From Thermodesulfobacteriota bacterium (GTDB lineage Bacteria > Desulfobacterota > Thermodesulfobacteria > Thermodesulfobacteriales > Thermodesulfobacteriaceae), in contig JAUQPD010000035.1 in the NCBI GenBank assembly GCA_030550555.1, forward strand, positions 32,576 to 96,575: a stretch of DNA of 64,000 nucleotides. The letters run 5' to 3'. This document shows positions 61,716 through 64,000 of the stretch, piece after piece. A program made the position numbers and the translations under genes. The first letter of the stretch is position 1; every line of letters starts with the position of its first letter. The notes below the pieces were generated by a model that was given only the letters and a program-made list of their open reading frames with translations, was not told the DNA's origin and made no database searches.

Positions 61716-62525
61716 ATGTTGAGATTTCTATACTTACCAAAGGAGAATCTAAAGGCACCTGAAGTCTTTCTAAAGATAGTTGAAGACTTTAGGATTGAGC
61801 TTATCCCTCTTAAAGAGTGTGTTAAGGAGTTAGAAAGTGAGCTAGCCCGAAACACTGCATCTTTTAATGGAATACTTGTTCTCGGAGGGGATGGTACACT
61901 TTTAAAAGCAGTGCCCTATGCCTATGATTTAAATCTTCCAATCCTCGGTGTCAATATGGGCAAGTTTGGTTTCCTCACAGAGGTTACTCTTGAAGAGCTT
62001 TCTTTGGTTTTTGAAAAGTGGATAAAAGGTGAAGTTCACCTTGATGAAAGAGCTGTCTTAAAGGTGAGTTATGGAGCTAATGAAGAGATTGTCCTCAATG
62101 AGGGTGCAATTCTTAAGGGACCCCTCGGCAGAATTATAACCTTAGAGGTCACAGTAGTTGAGGAGCAAGATACCTTTCAATTTAGCGGTGATGGCTTAAT
62201 AATAAGTACTCCTACTGGCTCAACTGCCTATAATCTCAGTGCTGGTGGTCCTGTCGTTCATCCCCGCACTTCAGCTACTGTCCTCACACCCATTTGCGCC
62301 TTTCGGCCCCAGATAAAACCACTTATCCTACCTGATAGCTTTTCCCTTGAAGTAAAATTAGTCGAGGGAGAGGAGGAAGTCCACCTCCTCCTTGATGGAA
62401 GGACTAATTGGTTCCTCTCAAAGGATCATCCTGTCCGCTTTAAAAAAGCAGAAAAAAAGATAAAGCTTGTTGCCTCACCCTCAAAGAGCTATCTAAAGAT
62501 ATTGCGAGAAAAATTTAAATGGTAG
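61716..62525 (+). CDS. nadK: NAD kinase
   Basis: Phosphorylates NAD to NADP. The 269-residue protein shows GILVLGGDGTLLKAVPYAY (about residues 51-69, the GGDGT motif with catalytic Asp), GVNMGKFGFLTEV, and DGLIISTPTGSTAYNLSAGGPVVHP. Size and layout match bacterial NadK. Divergent from proB; convergent with the YtxH gene with a 6-base gap. Confidence 0.95.
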   Translation: MLRFLYLPKENLKAPEVFLKIVEDFRIELIPLKECVKELESELARNTASFNGILVLGGDGTLLKAVPYAYDLNLPILGVNMGKFGFLTEVTLEELSLVFEKWIKGEVHLDERAVLKVSYGANEEIVLNEGAILKGPLGRIITLEVTVVEEQDTFQFSGDGLIISTPTGSTAYNLSAGGPVVHPRTSATVLTPICAFRPQIKPLILPDSFSLEVKLVEGEEEVHLLLDGRTNWFLSKDHPVRFKKAEKKIKLVASPSKSYLKILREKFKW

Positions 62526-62531
62526 GGATTG

Positions 62532-62894
62532 TTAAGCTTTTTCCTCCTCCTCTTTTTTGAAAAATTTTTCCGTAAGTTCTTCCTTAGTTTCTTTGACCAC
62601 TTCTTTTGCTTTCTCGAGAGTTTCTGCTAAAACTCCTTTTTTCTCTTCAATAAGCTCTTTGGCCTTGTGGGTAACTTCTTCAAGTTTTTCACCTGCTTTT
62701 TGTTTTAAGGTAGAGACCTTTCCTTTGATCTGTTGGGTTTCCTCCTTTAATTTTTCAGCCTTTTCCTCAGCTTCTGCCCTAAGACGTCTTCTAAGTTCAG
62801 CACCACTTGTTGGTGCATAGAGAAGGGCAACCAGAGCCCCAACCGCTGCTCCTGCAACAAAAGCAAGCAAAAGAGAAGTTTTGTTTTCTGCCAT
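62532..62894 (-). CDS. YtxH-domain membrane-anchored coiled-coil protein
   Basis: A 120-residue protein with one N-terminal membrane helix containing a glycine motif (AFVAGAAVGALVALLYAPTSG, about residues 11-31) followed by a charged amphipathic coil rich in Lys/Glu. This is the YtxH (PF12732) layout, often stress related. GGAGG precedes the ATG by 7 bases. Confidence 0.85.
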   Translation of the reverse strand: MAENKTSLLLAFVAGAAVGALVALLYAPTSGAELRRRLRAEAEEKAEKLKEETQQIKGKVSTLKQKAGEKLEEVTHKAKELIEEKKGVLAETLEKAKEVVKETKEELTEKFFKKEEEEKA

Positions 62895-62965
62895 AACATT
62901 ACCTCCTATAGTTTAGTGTATTTCAAACTCGTAATCTTTTTTTAATCTTTCAAGAAGTTCTCTAA

Positions 62966-63323
62966 TTATATGCCTGAATCTAATTTTAAACTCTCATTGT
63001 ATAAATCTGCTATAAACAGTTTTCCTTTATCAGTAATTTTTATACGATAAATCCTATTGAATTCATCGGCTTCTATTATGATTAAACCGTAAGTAAACAA
63101 TCTTTCTAATGCTTCTAAAATCATTTTGTATTTTTACGACAGATACATATACTGGAGAGGCCATTCGTGGATTAGCATAACCCAAAGATGGGTCACCATG
63201 CTTATGAGATGCCTTTCCGATTGCTTTTAAAATTGCATCAGCACTGTTGAACTTTTTATTCCCTATGATAATTTCTTTTATCCAAGGATATTTTACTCTA
63301 TCATTTTTCGAGGGCACTTGCAT
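62966..63323 (-). pseudogene. Frameshifted small gene, possible winged-helix protein
   Basis: The ORF 63323-63063 (86 residues) begins MQVPSKNDRVKYPWIKEIIIG. After ...ASPVYVSVV the better-looking continuation is in another frame: KMILEALERLFTYGLIIIEA...YRIKITDKGKLFI, ending at TAA 62966-62968, which looks like a winged-helix end. Removing one A from the five-A run (about 63133-63137) joins them into about 118 residues. Family not recognised. It could be a recently disrupted gene or a sequencing error. Confidence 0.5.
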
Positions 63324-63504
63324 AACTTTGCAGAAAGCTAAGCTTTTTCTAGAATTTTTATTTTATGAAATTTTTGCCCAAAGTCAAGTAGAATTTTCGT
63401 AATTTCTCTTGAGCAGGTCAGATTCTAGAATCATCTTAATATTAAACCAAGATTTACTGAGAAGAGGCGAAAGGGTGTATGAGGTTGGAAGGTAGGTTTG
63501 TTTT

Positions 63505-64000
63505 TTAAACCATTAAGATGAAAGTTTTTTTTGATTCTTTTTGAATTTCTTCAAGCGAATTTATGCGAATCGTTAGCTTGAGTATTTTCTTTAAAATCTC
63601 TATTGTTAATAGTTCTCACCTTTTCCATAATATCCTCCTCCACCCTCCCGACCCTTTCCTCCAGAGCCTCAAGCACCATCTCCTGAGCACTAAGTAATAA
63701 ACCCTGCTGTAGCCCCTGTTGAAGCCCTTCTCTCAAAGCCTCTTCTCTTATGTCGTCCCAAAAGGTTCTTATCTCCCTCTCCCCCTTCTCACCTCCCCCC
63801 TCCCCCCTCAATAATTTTATTTATCACTATTCTATCGTCAACACCACAAACCACCGCCACATACCTTACCCTAAACCCAAAACAAATTCTTCCCCCTCTC
63901 ACTGAGCATTATCCCAAGCTCTATCGTCCTCCTAAGCACCTCTATCACCTCATCAAAACAAACCCGCTCCACATTCTTCTGCAACCAAAGAAATCTATAC
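63505..64000 (-). pseudogene. Decayed Rpn/PD-(D/E)XK-type nuclease (putative transposase) gene, C-terminal part
   Basis: Reverse-strand pieces in several frames read like one Rpn-family protein: QKNVERVCFDEVIEVLRRTIEL near the window end, then RVRYVAVVCGVDDRIVINKIIE, then FWDDIREEALREGLQQGLQQGLLLSAQEMVLEALEERVG, then LKKILKLTIRINSLEEIQKES, ending at TAA 63505-63507. The EGLQQGLQQGL repeat and the xxEERFG-like region are typical. At least three frame changes separate them (for example near 63590 and 63790), so it is inactive. A G-rich run (63785-63813) marks one of the breaks. It continues beyond the window. Confidence 0.6.

Noticed and set aside
1-64000. CRISPR array, insertion sequence with terminal repeats, rRNA operon or prophage
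   Set aside because: No regular repeat-spacer pattern, no intact transposase, no rRNA and no phage genes were seen. Only the decayed Rpn-type gene hints at mobile DNA.

Overview
The window is a gene-dense chromosome segment of moderate-to-low G+C. It has a Gram-negative envelope (lpxD, a TonB-dependent receptor), anaerobic sulfur/metal chemistry (molybdopterin oxidoreductase plus four-cluster ferredoxin, TauE-type permease, CooC-like ATPase) and thermophile-flavoured genes (TrpB2, ApgM, FolE2). No rRNA or phylogenetic marker analysis was possible, but this combination best fits an anaerobic thermophile of the Thermodesulfobacteria type. That placement is an inference.

Layout. 1-2.7 kb (minus): partial SbcC-like ATPase, smpB, ffh. 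2.8-9.0 kb (plus): hybrid histidine kinase, a small periplasmic protein, TonB receptor, GT5-like glycosyltransferase. 9.0-11.8 kb (minus): SRP RNA, then tRNA-Sec, then an M48 protease, a zinc-ribbon protein and an ATP-grasp protein. 11.9-19.0 kb (plus): trpB2, a frameshifted thioesterase, a UbiD-type decarboxylase, an AAA-ATPase fossil, a phosphoesterase, a HEPN fossil, proS, lpxD. 19-22.9 kb: era, lactate permease, FMN lactate dehydrogenase. 23.1-27 kb (plus): tRNA-CAU, Nif3-like, DUF164, Sua5/YrdC, CooC-like, folE2. 27-35.8 kb: a long minus-strand run argH-usp-yacG-trxB-alr-tatB-tatC-apgM-nadB. 35.9-39 kb: Rrf2 regulator, histidine phosphatase, and a two-part TauE-type permease. 39-53 kb (plus): Mo-oxidoreductase, ferredoxin, and a complex I operon in the order B-D-I-A-C-H-J-K followed by four antiporter-like subunits and one small membrane protein, without nuoEFG. 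53-61.7 kb (minus): hybrid kinase, dnaE, sigma54 activator, proB. The right end holds nadK, a YtxH protein and two decayed genes.

The main discovery candidate is nuoB. Its reading frame is interrupted by one in-frame UGA (41870-41872) exactly where the family has the first of the tandem cysteines that bind the terminal [4Fe-4S] cluster N2 of complex I. A 6-bp hairpin with an AGGU loop follows 17 nt downstream, looking like a bacterial SECIS element, and a well-formed tRNA-Sec gene lies in the same window. The simplest reading is a selenocysteine ligand (Sec29) to cluster N2. An automatic annotation starting at the AUG after the UGA would lose two of the four cluster ligands.

How the parts may work together (inference): a complex I without the NADH module would take electrons from ferredoxin or from another donor. 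The neighbouring Mo-enzyme/ferredoxin pair is a candidate partner, although a terminator separates it from nuo. A sigma54-type promoter and an inverted-repeat operator precede the Mo-enzyme, and a sigma54 activator and a PhnD-domain sensor kinase lie just beyond the nuo operon, flanking dnaE.
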